Positions 29,382-38,573 are shown, numbered from the stretch's first letter. The stretch: DNA of 64,000 bases from Robiginitalea aestuariiviva (GCF_029537735.1 NZ_JARPUQ010000002.1:384608-448607); one strand, 5' to 3'. The notes: generated by a model not told the origin, from the letters alone. Numbers and translations are program-made.

Positions 29382-29389
29382 TAATTTTG
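29382..29389 (+). promoter_or_regulatory. Orphan TAnnTTTG box
   Basis: TAATTTTG on the plus strand in the 220-base gap between two minus-strand genes. No plus-strand gene begins for about 1 kb, so if it works it would make an antisense or small RNA across the dapD 3' end. Its -33 partner is missing, so the call is weak. Confidence 0.2.
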
Positions 29390-29404
29390 CAGGAAAGGTA
29401 TTAC

Positions 29405-29426
29405 AAAAATATCAGGGAAACCCCTG
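29405..29426 (-). terminator. Weak terminator candidate after dapD
   Basis: On the minus strand a short stem CAGGG/CCCTG (29426-29422 and 29417-29413) is followed by ATATTTTT. Only five pairs, so uncertain. Confidence 0.3.
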
Positions 29427-29462
29427 TGGTTTTGCCATTTTTCCGAAATCCGGGAAAGGGAA

Positions 29463-30278
29463 TCAGACCGCTACATCGTATTGACGAAGGGCGTCGTTCA
29501 GGGAAGTTTTCTTGTCCGTACTTTCTTTCCGTTTTCCGATAATCAGGGCACAGGATACCTGGTAATCCCCGGCCGGGAACGACTTGGTATAGCTCCCGGG
29601 GATAACCACGGACCGCGCGGGTACCCGCCCCTTGTATTCCACGGGTTCGCCGCCGCTTACATCAATGATTTTGGTAGAGGCGGTAAGGACCACATTGGCG
29701 CCCAACACGGCCTCTTTTTCCACATGTACGCCTTCCACCACAATACAGCGGCTGCCAATAAAGGCATTATCCTCTATAATCACCGGGGAGGCCTGCAGGG
29801 GTTCCAGGACGCCCCCAATGCCCACGCCCCCGCTCAGGTGCACGTGCTTGCCGATCTGGGCACAGCTGCCCACGGTGGCCCAGGTGTCTACCATGGTGCC
29901 CTCGTCCACATAGGCCCCGATATTCACATAGCTGGGCATGAGAATGGCTCCGGGCGCAATGTAGGCGCCGTGGCGGGCTACCGCATGGGGTACTACCCGG
30001 ACGCCCTTTTCCTGATATCCGCGCTTCAGGGGAATTTTGTCGTGGTATTCAAAAATGCCGGCCTCCAGGGTTTCCATCTTTTGGATGGGAAAATACAGCA
30101 CCACCGCTTTTTTCACCCAGGCATCGATAACCCATTGGTCCCCGTCCGGATGGGCGCAGCGCAGCTGCCCCTGGTCCAGCAGGTTTATGACTTCCCGTAT
30201 AGCTTTTTGGGTCTGGTCTTCTTTCAGCAATTCCCGGTTATCCCAGGCCTTTTCGATGGTGGTGCGCAAGGCTTCCAT
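29463..30278 (-). CDS. dapD: 2,3,4,5-tetrahydropyridine-2,6-dicarboxylate N-succinyltransferase
   Basis: 271 residues, standard DapD length. It succinylates tetrahydrodipicolinate from succinyl-CoA in the succinylase route to diaminopimelate and lysine. An N-terminal helical domain is followed by the left-handed beta-helix of hexapeptide repeats (GAYIAPGAILMPSYVNIGAYVDEGTMVDTWATVGSCAQIGKHVHLSGGVGIGGVLEP), then ENAFIG-like VIIEDNAFIGSRCIVVEGVHV. Divergent from ruvX with promoter-like boxes on both strands between them. Confidence 0.97.
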   Translation of the reverse strand: MEALRTTIEKAWDNRELLKEDQTQKAIREVINLLDQGQLRCAHPDGDQWVIDAWVKKAVVLYFPIQKMETLEAGIFEYHDKIPLKRGYQEKGVRVVPHAVARHGAYIAPGAILMPSYVNIGAYVDEGTMVDTWATVGSCAQIGKHVHLSGGVGIGGVLEPLQASPVIIEDNAFIGSRCIVVEGVHVEKEAVLGANVVLTASTKIIDVSGGEPVEYKGRVPARSVVIPGSYTKSFPAGDYQVSCALIIGKRKESTDKKTSLNDALRQYDVAV

Positions 30279-30298
30279 AAGCGTGTTCAGATTTTGCG

Positions 30299-30306
30299 CA
30301 AATATA
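30299..30306 (-). promoter_or_regulatory. Candidate -7 element for dapD
   Basis: Minus strand TATATTTG, an exact TAnnTTTG, 20 bases before the dapD start. A TTTG at 30334-30331 is 24 bases upstream, slightly longer than the usual spacing. Confidence 0.5.
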
Positions 30307-30360
30307 CGGCGGGTCGGGCGGGGTACCCAGCAAAATTTAGAGCTGTAACGATTTATCCGT

Positions 30361-30368
30361 TATTTTTG
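30361..30368 (+). promoter_or_regulatory. Candidate -7 element for ruvX-def
   Basis: TATTTTTG, an exact TAnnTTTG, 13 bases before the TTG start of ruvX; a very short leader is implied. Confidence 0.5.
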
Positions 30369-30381
30369 TCAAAAATTTCCC

Positions 30382-30798
30382 TTGGGCAGAATTTTGGCAT
30401 TGGACTATGGAAAAAAGCGGACCGGCGTGGCGGTTACGGACGCCCTGCGGCTGATCGCCTCCGGCCTGGAAACCGTGGCCACTTCCGAATTGTTGCCTTG
30501 GCTTGATGCCTACCTGGCCGCAGAGGCGGTAGACCTGATTGTGATTGGCGAACCCCGGCGGATGGATAACCGGCCCTCGGAGGTGGAAGCGGACATCCAG
30601 GATTTTATCGCCCGCCTGCTAAAGCGCCAGCCAGGGGTTCAAATCGCCCGGCAGGACGAGCGGTTCACCTCCAAAATGGCGGCCCGCGCCCTGGTTGAAG
30701 GGGGGATGAAAAAGAAAAAAAGGAGGGAGAAGGCGGTACTGGACGAAGTGAGTGCCACCCTGATCCTGCAATCGTATTTAAGCAGTAATAATTTATGA
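30382..30798 (+). CDS. ruvX: Putative pre-16S rRNA nuclease / Holliday-junction resolvase-like YqgF
   Basis: 138 residues with a TTG start giving the family-typical MGRILALDYGKKRTGVAVTD. RNase H-like fold: D8 in ALDYG, the VIGEPRRMDNRPSEVE block, ARQDERFTS, and the final D in DEVSATLILQSYL, the usual acidic active site. YqgF/RuvX processes the 5' end of 16S rRNA precursors in E. coli. Its stop overlaps def by four bases (ATGA), so the two are translationally coupled. Confidence 0.93.
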   Translation: MGRILALDYGKKRTGVAVTDALRLIASGLETVATSELLPWLDAYLAAEAVDLIVIGEPRRMDNRPSEVEADIQDFIARLLKRQPGVQIARQDERFTSKMAARALVEGGMKKKKRREKAVLDEVSATLILQSYLSSNNL

Positions 30799-31385
30799 TC
30801 TTGCCTATTGTAGCGTACGGAGACCCCGTATTGCGGAAAAAATGTGAGGATATCGATGCCGGGTATCCCGGGTTGGAAACCCTGCTCTCGGATATGTGGG
30901 AGACCATGTACCAGGCCAGCGGCGTGGGATTGGCCGCACCCCAGATCGGGAAGGCCATTCGCGTATTTCTGGTCGATACCAGCCCCTTTGCCGAAGACGA
31001 TGTCCTGCCTGCAGCGGAGCGGGAGCTCCTTAAAAGCTTTAAAAAGGTTTTTATTAACGCCCGGATAGAATCCGAAACCGGGGAGAAGTGGGCCTTTAAC
31101 GAAGGCTGCCTGAGTATCCCGGATGTGCGGGAGGACGTGCAACGCATGGATACCATTACCATGACCTATATGGACGAAGATTTCAAGGAGCATACCGAGA
31201 CCTTCGATGGGCTGCTGGCCCGGGTTATCCAGCACGAGTACGACCATATTGAGGGCATCCTCTTTACCGACCACCTGTCTTCCCTGAAAAAGCGGCTGCT
31301 CAAAAGCCGGCTGGGTAATATTTCCAAGGGACGCATCCAGGTAGACTACCGCATGCGTTTCCCGGATGCCAAACGGGCCCGTTAA
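30795..31385 (+). CDS. def: Peptide deformylase
   Basis: 196 residues. Removes the formyl group from nascent N-terminal Met. All three motifs are present: GVGLAAPQIG at 43-52, EGCLSIP at 103-109 with the metal Cys, and HEYDH at 147-151 with the two metal His and catalytic Glu. A loop between motifs one and two (TSPFAEDDVLPAAERELLKSF) is longer than in E. coli, as in other Bacteroidota. Overlaps ruvX; DUF5606 follows after 50 bases. Confidence 0.97.
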   Translation: MILPIVAYGDPVLRKKCEDIDAGYPGLETLLSDMWETMYQASGVGLAAPQIGKAIRVFLVDTSPFAEDDVLPAAERELLKSFKKVFINARIESETGEKWAFNEGCLSIPDVREDVQRMDTITMTYMDEDFKEHTETFDGLLARVIQHEYDHIEGILFTDHLSSLKKRLLKSRLGNISKGRIQVDYRMRFPDAKRAR

Positions 31386-31435
31386 CCGGAATCATCATTT
31401 TTTTTGACATCTTTGCAGCCAGATAAAAACGCGCT

Positions 31436-31867
31436 ATGAGTTTAGATAAAATCCTTTCCATCGGAGGCAAACCCGGGTTGTACCGCCTGGTGACCCAGAC
31501 CCGTACCGGCTTTGTGGCCGAGTCCCTGCTGGACGGTAAGAAGATCTCCGTGGGGATGGCCGGGAATGTAAGTGTGCTCTCGGAAATTGCCATCTACACC
31601 CTGGAAGAGGAAATGCCCCTTCGGGAAGTCTTCCGGAAAATCCACGAAAAGGAGGGCGGGGAGAAAACCCCGGTGAAGCACAAGGCGGACAAACTCGAAT
31701 TGGAGGAATACTTTTTCGAGGTCATCCCGAATTATGACGAAGACCGGGTTTATGCCAGCGACATCCGCAAGGTTATCCAGTGGTATAACCTGCTTTGCGA
31801 GAACGGGATAACCGATTTTGCCGAAGCAGATCAGGGAGAGGAAGCGGCTGCAGGAGACGAGGCCTGA
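31436..31867 (+). CDS. DUF5606 domain protein
   Basis: 143 residues. SLDKILSIGGKPGLYRLVTQTRTGFVAESLLDGKKISVG begins a small beta-barrel-like domain of the DUF5606 family, followed by helices (YTLEEEMPLREVFRKIHEKEG and DEDRVYASDIRKVIQWYNLLCENGITDF) and an acidic tail. The gene sits just after def throughout Bacteroidota, which suggests a translation or RNA-linked role, but none is shown. Cytoplasmic; no signal peptide. Confidence 0.88.
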   Translation: MSLDKILSIGGKPGLYRLVTQTRTGFVAESLLDGKKISVGMAGNVSVLSEIAIYTLEEEMPLREVFRKIHEKEGGEKTPVKHKADKLELEEYFFEVIPNYDEDRVYASDIRKVIQWYNLLCENGITDFAEADQGEEAAAGDEA

Positions 31868-31933
31868 TAGCGGGTGTGACAGGGGAGCTGAATATGCCTA
31901 TCTTTAGGCCGCTAAGCTAAACCTGTATCACCG

Positions 31934-34900
31934 ATGAAATACCTGAAACCCTGCCGGAGGTGGCTTCCGGCATTTGCCTGTATAATGGGCCTTATGGCCT
32001 TTGGGCAAGAAGCCTCCAAAGATTCCCTGCCGGACGGTAAGGAAGACCTCCCCCTAAAACCCACCCGGAACATTACCTTTGAAGCCCAGGAAGGAACCTG
32101 GATGTCCGTGGATGTAAGTCCGGACGGACAAACGGTGGTCTTTGACCTGATGGGCGACCTGTATACCGTTCCCATTACCGGAGGTACTGCCAAGGCCCTC
32201 ACCCAGGGCCTGGCCTACGAAGTGCACCCCAGGTACAGCCCGGACGGGAAATCCCTCCTCTACATTTCCGATAAAAGCGGGGCCCAGAACGTCTGGATCA
32301 TGGACCTGGAGACCCAGGAAGAAACCCAGCTCAGTAAGGAGAAAAACAAGGTATTCTTTTCTGCGGACTGGTCTGCAGATGGGGATTACGTGGTGGCCGC
32401 CCTGGGCCGCCGGAACATTAAACTACGCCTGTACCACAAGGACGGGGGCGGGGGAACAGCCCTGATTGCCAAGCCGGAAAACCTCAAGGCTATAGACCCG
32501 GCCTTTTCGGCCGATGGGAAAACCGTTTATTTCTCCCAGCGGCGGGGCGCCTGGAATTACAACGCACAATTGCCCCAGTACCAGATCGGGACCTACGATA
32601 TGGCCGATGGGGGCATGGCGGTGATTACGGACCGGTACGGCTCCGCTTTTACCCCCACTCCAAGCCCGGATGGGAACTGGCTGGTCTATGGCACCCGTTT
32701 TGAAGACCAGACCGGGCTCAGGCTGCGCAACCTGAAAACCGGGGAGGAGCGCTGGCTGGCTTATCCCGTGCAGCGGGACGAGCAGGAGTCCATTGCCCCC
32801 CTGGGGGTACTTCCCGCCATGGCCTTTACCCCGGACAGCAAGGAATTGGTGGTATCCTACGGCGGGAAACTCCATGCCATAGCTATTGCCGACCAGGGGG
32901 TACGCGCCATTCCCTTTACCGCCCCGGTAAAGCTGGATCTGGGGCCGCGCCTGGAATTCAAATACCCGGTTTCGGATAGCCCGCAGGTACAGGTGACCCA
33001 GATCCGGGACGCGGTGCCTTCCCCGGACGGGACCCGCCTGGCTTTCACAGCCCTGAATCGGCTGTACGTGATGGATTTTCCAAATGGGACCCCGCGCCGG
33101 CTCACTAACCACGATTTTACCGAAGCCCATCCCGCCTGGTCGCCGGATGGTTTGGAGATTGTTTTTACCGGCTGGAAACCTGGCGGCGGCCACCTGTACA
33201 AAGTTCGCAGCGACGGCCGCAGGGCCCCGGTACAGCTCACCCGTACCCCCGGGATTTACAGCCAACCGGCCTGGTCCTACCGTTCCGGCCGGATTGCGTT
33301 TTTGCGCGGCACGGCCCAGGCCTACGAAGACGGGGTAGGGCCCCGTACGCGCGGTAGTGAGGAAGACCTGGTATGGATCCCCTCCGAAGGGGGGCAGGCG
33401 GTGCTGATCGACAAGGCCGAGGGCCGGACCACCCCGCATTTTACCCGGGTGGACGACCGGGTGTACCTGAGCCACCCGCAGCGGGGGCTGCTGTCCCTGC
33501 GCTGGGACGGCACGGACGAAAAGCAACACCTGATCCTTAAAGGGATTGAGACCTATGGCTCCCAGGATATCATGGTAGATGCCCATGATCATAATAACCC
33601 GAATGTGCTGCCCAACATAGCCGGGGAGCAGAACGACAAGGCCTCCCGCCCTTCGGAAATCCGGATGGCGCCGGATGGGGGCCATGCCCTGGCGCTGATC
33701 AACAATGACATTTATTCGGTAGTGGTGCCCAGGTTCGGGCAAACCCCCACTATTTCGGTCAGCAACCCGGAATCCGCCGCCTTCCCGGCGACCAAGCTCA
33801 CGGAACTCGGCGGGGAATTTCCCGCCTGGTCCGGGAATAGCCGCTATGTGCACTGGTCCTTGGGCGCCAGCCATTTTCGCTACGACCTGCCCGAAGGCAA
33901 ACGCTTCAGGGACAGTGTGGCCGCTGCGAAGAAAAAAGAAAAGGAAGACCCGGTAAAAAAGGATTCCACGGCCGGGAAGGAAACCAAAAAAGAGGAGCCC
34001 AAGACCTTTGAGGCCGAGGAATTCAAGATCAAGCTTACCTTTCCCCGGGACACGCCCCGAGGCACCCTTCTGTTAACCAACGCCCGCCTGGTGACCATGG
34101 AGGCAGAAGGGGTGATCGCTTCGGGCGATATCCTCATCCGCAACAACCGTATTGCTGCGGTAGGCCCCAGTGGCACCCTCGAGGTACCGGCGGGGACAGA
34201 AGTGCGGGACCTTTCGGGGAAAACGATTGTGCCCGGATTTGTGGATACTCACGCCCATATGTGGCCGGCCTGGGGCATTCACAAGAACCAGGTGTGGATC
34301 TATGCGGCAAACCTGGCCTACGGGGTCACCACCACCCGTGACCCCCAAACGGCCACCACCGATGTACTTACCTATTCCGACCTGGTGAAGGCCGGAAAAA
34401 TGCCCGGCCCCAGGGTATACAGCACCGGCCCGGGCATAGGCTTCTGGCGGTATAAGCTTACCAGCCTGGACCACACCCGCAAGGTCCTGCGGCAGTACAG
34501 CGAATACTACGATACCAAAACCATCAAGATGTACCTGACGGGTAACCGGCAGCACCGCCAATGGGTAATCATGGCCGCCAAAGAGCTGGAGCTGATGCCC
34601 ACCACCGAAGGCGGGCTGGATTTTAAACTGAACATGACCCAATTGCTGGACGGCTACCCCGGGCATGAGCACTCCCTGCCGATTTATCCCATCTACAGCG
34701 ATGTGGTGCAGACCATTGCTCAATCCGGGATGGCCGTAACCCCAACCCTGCTGGTCTCCTATGGGGGGCCCTGGGCCGAAAACTATTTCTACGCCACGGA
34801 AGACGTTTGGGGCGATGCCAAACTGCAGCACTTTACCCCCTATGAGGAACTGGCCCAGAAATCGAGACGCCGGCCGGGCTGGTTTATGGAAGAAGAGCAC

Positions 34901-35317
34901 GTCTTCAAAAAACATGCGGCTTTTATGAAAGACCTGGTGGAAGCCGGGGGCATTGCCGGGATCGGCAGCCACGGCCAGTTGCAGGGTCTTGGGTTTCATT
35001 GGGAACTCTGGGCGGTGGCCAGTGGGGGCATGAAGCCCATGGACGCCCTGAAGACCGCCACCATCCTGGGGGCTACGGCCCTGGGGCTGGATGGTGACCT
35101 GGGGAGCCTCAAGGCCGGGAAACTGGCAGACCTGGTGATCCTGGACGGGAACCCCCTGGAGGACCTGCGCCAGACCAACAGCATCCGCTTTGTCATGAAG
35201 AACGGCCGGATGTACACCGGCGACAACCTGGACGAAGTATGGCCCCGCCAGCAGGAAGGACCCCGTTTTTCCTGGCAGGGCGCCGCACCGGAAGGCGTTC
35301 CGGGTATGCGCGACTAG
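31934..35317 (+). CDS. Large secreted amidohydrolase fused to a TolB/WD40-like beta-propeller
   Basis: 1127 residues. Signal peptide at the N-terminus (through about residue 27). The first ~650 residues form PD40/TolB-type blades (YSPDGKSLLYISD, FSADGKTVYFSQR, PSPDGNWLVYGTR, AWSPDGLEIVFTG). A short Lys/Glu-rich linker (KKKEKEDPVKKDS) leads to a metal-dependent amidohydrolase of the imidazolonepropionase type: VPGFVDTHAHMWPAW with the HxH motif, KMYLTGNRQHRQW, GIGSHGQLQG and the C-terminal LGSLKAGKLADLVILDGNPLEDL. Exported hydrolase, perhaps of cyclic amides or peptides; substrate unknown. A TATCTTTA box lies 28 bases upstream. Ends in a shared terminator. Confidence 0.9.
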   Translation: MKYLKPCRRWLPAFACIMGLMAFGQEASKDSLPDGKEDLPLKPTRNITFEAQEGTWMSVDVSPDGQTVVFDLMGDLYTVPITGGTAKALTQGLAYEVHPRYSPDGKSLLYISDKSGAQNVWIMDLETQEETQLSKEKNKVFFSADWSADGDYVVAALGRRNIKLRLYHKDGGGGTALIAKPENLKAIDPAFSADGKTVYFSQRRGAWNYNAQLPQYQIGTYDMADGGMAVITDRYGSAFTPTPSPDGNWLVYGTRFEDQTGLRLRNLKTGEERWLAYPVQRDEQESIAPLGVLPAMAFTPDSKELVVSYGGKLHAIAIADQGVRAIPFTAPVKLDLGPRLEFKYPVSDSPQVQVTQIRDAVPSPDGTRLAFTALNRLYVMDFPNGTPRRLTNHDFTEAHPAWSPDGLEIVFTGWKPGGGHLYKVRSDGRRAPVQLTRTPGIYSQPAWSYRSGRIAFLRGTAQAYEDGVGPRTRGSEEDLVWIPSEGGQAVLIDKAEGRTTPHFTRVDDRVYLSHPQRGLLSLRWDGTDEKQHLILKGIETYGSQDIMVDAHDHNNPNVLPNIAGEQNDKASRPSEIRMAPDGGHALALINNDIYSVVVPRFGQTPTISVSNPESAAFPATKLTELGGEFPAWSGNSRYVHWSLGASHFRYDLPEGKRFRDSVAAAKKKEKEDPVKKDSTAGKETKKEEPKTFEAEEFKIKLTFPRDTPRGTLLLTNARLVTMEAEGVIASGDILIRNNRIAAVGPSGTLEVPAGTEVRDLSGKTIVPGFVDTHAHMWPAWGIHKNQVWIYAANLAYGVTTTRDPQTATTDVLTYSDLVKAGKMPGPRVYSTGPGIGFWRYKLTSLDHTRKVLRQYSEYYDTKTIKMYLTGNRQHRQWVIMAAKELELMPTTEGGLDFKLNMTQLLDGYPGHEHSLPIYPIYSDVVQTIAQSGMAVTPTLLVSYGGPWAENYFYATEDVWGDAKLQHFTPYEELAQKSRRRPGWFMEEEHVFKKHAAFMKDLVEAGGIAGIGSHGQLQGLGFHWELWAVASGGMKPMDALKTATILGATALGLDGDLGSLKAGKLADLVILDGNPLEDLRQTNSIRFVMKNGRMYTGDNLDEVWPRQQEGPRFSWQGAAPEGVPGMRD

Positions 35318-35335
35318 CACCTGACAGCAAGAAAA

Positions 35336-35363
35336 AGCCCCCCGAAATCCGGGGGGCTTTTTT
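35336..35363 (+). terminator. Bidirectional terminator between amidohydrolase and hexosaminidase operon
   Basis: Stem AGCCCCCCG (35336-35344) and CGGGGGGCT (35350-35358), loop AAATC, flanked by five A's on one side and six T's on the other, so it can end transcription on both strands. Confidence 0.9.
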
Positions 35364-35365
35364 GT

Positions 35366-36976
35366 TTAGTCGCGCAGGGGTTCCGGCAGGTCCGGCTCTT
35401 CCCAGGGTACCCGGGCCGAGGGGTAATACCGGATGTCCATCCGCTTGAAATACGGGGTCTGGGCGGCCAGCCGCAGCTTATACTCCTCCCAGGAACGCTG
35501 GCTTTCGGGGGTCCATCCCAATTCGGCATACCCCAGCAGGCGGGGGAAGGCCAGGTATTCCAATTCGGAAATCTCGGCTATGGTTTCGGACCACAGGGGG
35601 GCCTCAATGCCCAGGATGTGTTCCCGGGAAATCCCGGCCGCGTACGTGGCGGGGTTCCAGATGTAGGCCGTGTCTACCGGGATGTAGGCAGCCCAGTGCA
35701 GGCCGTATTCCGAAATACTGTCGTACTGCATGTCCAGGTAGGCCTTGCGGGCGGGAGAAAGCAAGACTTTCATCCCTTTTTCCACCGCCAGGGTGGCATT
35801 GTCCTCATCGGCCCAGAACTGGGCTATGGTGGTATTGTCCAGGTCTGCATGGGCCACTTCGTCCCAGCCGATCACCTGCTTGCCGTACTTCTGTACGATG
35901 GGCTCAACCTTGTTGATAAAGTAAACGTAGTCGTCCTCCTGGGTCACGTGGCTTTCATCCCCCCCGATGTGGAAATACGGGCCGGGGGTAATGGCCGAAA
36001 TTTCCCGGACCACATCGTCGATAAACTGGTATACGGTGTCTTTGCGCGTGTCCCAGGTGCTGAAGCCCACCCGGGTACCGGTGTAAAGTTCCGGGGTTTT
36101 TCCGTTGCCGTTCAGCACGGGGTAGGCCACAGAGGCGGCATTGGTATGCCCGGGCATGTCTACCTCGGGCACAATGGTGATGTAGCGTTCGGCCGCGTAG
36201 CGAACCAGTTCTTTATAATCTTCCTGCGTATAGAAGCCCCCGGGGCCGCCGCCAACTTCCGTACTTCCGCCAACTTCCGTAAGGCGCGGCCAGGATTTGA
36301 TCTCAATCCGCCAGCCCTGGTCGTCGGTCAGGTGCAGGTGCAGGACGTTCAATTTGTAATAGGCCATCACGTCCAGGTATTTCTTCACGTCTTCCACGGA
36401 AAAGAAATGCCGGGCCACGTCCAGCATGGCGCCGCGGTAGCCAAATTCCGGGACATCGGTGATTTCCCCCCCGGCCAGGGGCCAGATGGGGTAGGGGGCC
36501 AGGGTATCGTTGGCCTGTTCCGGGATCAGCTGGCGCAGTGTTTGGGCGGCCAGCATGGCCCCGTTCGCAGTGGCCGAGGTGATCAGAATGGAATCCGGGC
36601 TAATGCGCAGGTGGTAGGCTTCCGGATTATCCTGGGCACCTGCCTGCAGGTAGATGGCGCGGTGTACCTCCCCGTCCTGGGCATTCACCGGGAGGCGCAA
36701 GCCCGTTTTGCCCTGAATTTTATCGGAGAGGAAAGCCGCCACGGCCGCCCGGGGCGCATCGTCCTGGGGGCTATAAATTGCCGTGTACTGGTCCAGGCCA
36801 AAGGCCGCCCCGGAAGCGGTTACAGACACCGGTTTCGGGATCAGGGGCTGGGCCGCCAGGTCGGTTTGTGGGAAATCGATTTGCGGGGCGGGGTCCATAC
36901 AGGCAGCCACTCCGGCCAGCAGGGCTGAGCCGGCCAGAAACCGGGTTAGACTACGGGGGATTGAAGGTGTTTTCAT
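35366..36976 (-). CDS. Beta-N-acetylhexosaminidase, glycoside hydrolase family 20
   Basis: 536 residues from the ATG at 36976; lipoprotein-type signal (LAGSALLAGVAAC, Cys at about 26). Domain order: GH20b-like N-domain (LIPKPVSVTASGAAFGLDQYTAIYS), then the catalytic barrel with YRGAMLDVARHFFSVEDVKKYLDVMAYYKLNVLHLHLTDDQGWRIEIKSWP, IVPEVDMPGHTNAA, and YFHIGGDES holding the acid/base Asp-Glu pair. Cleaves terminal GlcNAc or GalNAc from chitobiose, glycans or muropeptides by substrate-assisted catalysis. Last gene of a five-gene operon with gaps of 2-29 bases. Confidence 0.95.
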   Translation of the reverse strand: MKTPSIPRSLTRFLAGSALLAGVAACMDPAPQIDFPQTDLAAQPLIPKPVSVTASGAAFGLDQYTAIYSPQDDAPRAAVAAFLSDKIQGKTGLRLPVNAQDGEVHRAIYLQAGAQDNPEAYHLRISPDSILITSATANGAMLAAQTLRQLIPEQANDTLAPYPIWPLAGGEITDVPEFGYRGAMLDVARHFFSVEDVKKYLDVMAYYKLNVLHLHLTDDQGWRIEIKSWPRLTEVGGSTEVGGGPGGFYTQEDYKELVRYAAERYITIVPEVDMPGHTNAASVAYPVLNGNGKTPELYTGTRVGFSTWDTRKDTVYQFIDDVVREISAITPGPYFHIGGDESHVTQEDDYVYFINKVEPIVQKYGKQVIGWDEVAHADLDNTTIAQFWADEDNATLAVEKGMKVLLSPARKAYLDMQYDSISEYGLHWAAYIPVDTAYIWNPATYAAGISREHILGIEAPLWSETIAEISELEYLAFPRLLGYAELGWTPESQRSWEEYKLRLAAQTPYFKRMDIRYYPSARVPWEEPDLPEPLRD

Positions 36977-36978
36977 GG

Positions 36979-37653
36979 TTATGGTGTAATAGGGGTTGAA
37001 ATCAGTTTGGGCGCAATGGCGGCACGCCACAGCCGGTAGCCGCTGGCATTCATGTGCAGGCCATCTTCGATAAACAGGTCGGGGTTGAGTTTCCGCCCTT
37101 GCAGCATGGGGGTCCAGACATCGGCAAAATCCACCCCGGGTGCCTTGCGGGCATGGCGGCGTAGCTTGCGATTAAAGCGGCGGTACCTGGAACGTAACTT
37201 CCAGCGGCTGATGCTGGGTTTTGCAGCAAGCCAGACTACGGAAGTACCCGGGTAACGCGCGTGGATTTGCGCGGTGATAGCCTGAAGGGTCTTCAGGATC
37301 CGTCGTGGGCGCTTGCCTTCGGCCAGGTCGTTGTCGCCTTCATAGATAAATACCTGTACGGGTTGGTAATCCAGGACCAGCGGGTCCAGGTAGTGATTCA
37401 GGTCGGTAGCCTGGGAACCGCCAAACCCGGTATTTAGGGTTTGGGTGCCGGGGAAGTCCTGGGCCAGGCTGGTCCACATCCGGATGCTGGAGCTACCGGT
37501 AAAAACCACCGCCGGTTGGGCGGGGTCCCAGAGGCTGTCCATCCGCGTTTGGATTTGGGCTACTTCGGTCGCAAACCGTTTGGGGTCCTGCCCCTGTGAA
37601 AGGATGGGGGCTATGCCGGCTAACAGCAGGCAGAGCCAGTTTCGTAAGGCCAT
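36979..37653 (-). CDS. SGNH/GDSL-family secreted hydrolase
   Basis: 224 residues from the ATG at 37653 (MALRNWLCLLLAGIAPILSQGQ, a signal peptide). SGNH blocks: VVFTGSSSIRMW (Ser block I), LNTGFGGSQATDL (Gly block II), FIYEGDNDLAEGK (Asn block III; here G-D-N-D), and ENGLHMN-like EDGLHMNASGYRLW with the Asp and His of the triad. Likely a periplasmic esterase that removes acetyl groups from sugars. Two bases separate it from the hexosaminidase start. Confidence 0.87.
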   Translation of the reverse strand: MALRNWLCLLLAGIAPILSQGQDPKRFATEVAQIQTRMDSLWDPAQPAVVFTGSSSIRMWTSLAQDFPGTQTLNTGFGGSQATDLNHYLDPLVLDYQPVQVFIYEGDNDLAEGKRPRRILKTLQAITAQIHARYPGTSVVWLAAKPSISRWKLRSRYRRFNRKLRRHARKAPGVDFADVWTPMLQGRKLNPDLFIEDGLHMNASGYRLWRAAIAPKLISTPITP

Positions 37654-37682
37654 ATGTGGTCGGGATGTGGTTTTGAGTTGCA

Positions 37683-38561
37683 CTAGGGAACTAAAATATG
37701 CACTTTGGCCCAATCGTAAAAGCGTTCAATCCAGTGGTCGGAAGGCAGGCCCTGGGGTTTCATGCCAAACCCGTGCCCCCCTTTGCTGTACATCTGCAAG
37801 GCGGCGGTTTTCCCGGCTTCCAGCCAGGCCGAATACAGGCGGGTGCTGCCGGCTGCCAGGCCCAGCGGGTCGTCCGAGGCGCAAATCACCAGCATGGGCG
37901 GGGCCCCTTCCGGCGCCGGCGCCACGGGATAGGCGTCGGTCCAGGGGTATACGGGAACCAGGAAATCCGGGGCACTATCGCCTTGCCCCTGGTAGCCGAC
38001 CCCCATGGTTACGGCCCCACCTGCGGAGAAGCCCATAAACCCGATTTTATCGGGATCCAGGCCGTACGTGCCTGCATGCGCTCGTACATAGGCCATGGCC
38101 TGCAGCCCGTCTGCTACCGATGCCGGGAGGACTTTGCCAACCCGGGCCATCATTTCGCCGGGGTCCTTCTGGCTCAGGTCCATGATTTCTTTTACCCCGT
38201 CCACCCCGGTGGGGACCAGGCGGTATTTCAGGACAAAGGCGGTAAACCCGTGTTGCGCCAGCCACCGGGCCACCTGTTTGCCCTCGCTTTCAATACTGAG
38301 CCCGAACAGGCCGCCCCCTGGAGCCACCACCACGGCAGCCTGGTTCCCGGTACCCGCTACCGGGGTAAAAACCTCCATACTGGGACGGGAAACATTGGTC
38401 ACCACCTGGGTATCCCAGATGGGGGAATAATAATGGTGTTCGCCCCCGGACCAAACCACCCCCGCTAGGGGATCAAAGGGGAGGGGGATACTGTCGGTCT
38501 GAGCCGGAGCCTGCCAGAGGATCAGCAGGGCGCACCCGGCCAGGAAGTTCATACGTTTCAT
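37683..38561 (-). CDS. Secreted alpha/beta hydrolase (dienelactone hydrolase / acetylxylan esterase-like)
   Basis: 292 residues with a signal peptide (MKRMNFLAGCALLILWQAPAQ). AAVVVAPGGGLFGLSIESEGKQVARWLAQHGFTAFVLKYRLVP is the oxyanion-hole region of BD-FAE-type esterases; the nucleophile is in IGFMGFSAGGAV, the Asp in VICASDDPLG and the His in YSKGGHGFGM. Probably deacetylates or de-esterifies carbohydrate in the periplasm. Thirteen-base spacing to its neighbours shows co-transcription with the SMP-30 gene. Confidence 0.9.
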   Translation of the reverse strand: MKRMNFLAGCALLILWQAPAQTDSIPLPFDPLAGVVWSGGEHHYYSPIWDTQVVTNVSRPSMEVFTPVAGTGNQAAVVVAPGGGLFGLSIESEGKQVARWLAQHGFTAFVLKYRLVPTGVDGVKEIMDLSQKDPGEMMARVGKVLPASVADGLQAMAYVRAHAGTYGLDPDKIGFMGFSAGGAVTMGVGYQGQGDSAPDFLVPVYPWTDAYPVAPAPEGAPPMLVICASDDPLGLAAGSTRLYSAWLEAGKTAALQMYSKGGHGFGMKPQGLPSDHWIERFYDWAKVHILVP

Positions 38562-38573
38562 AGGGTTACAGGG

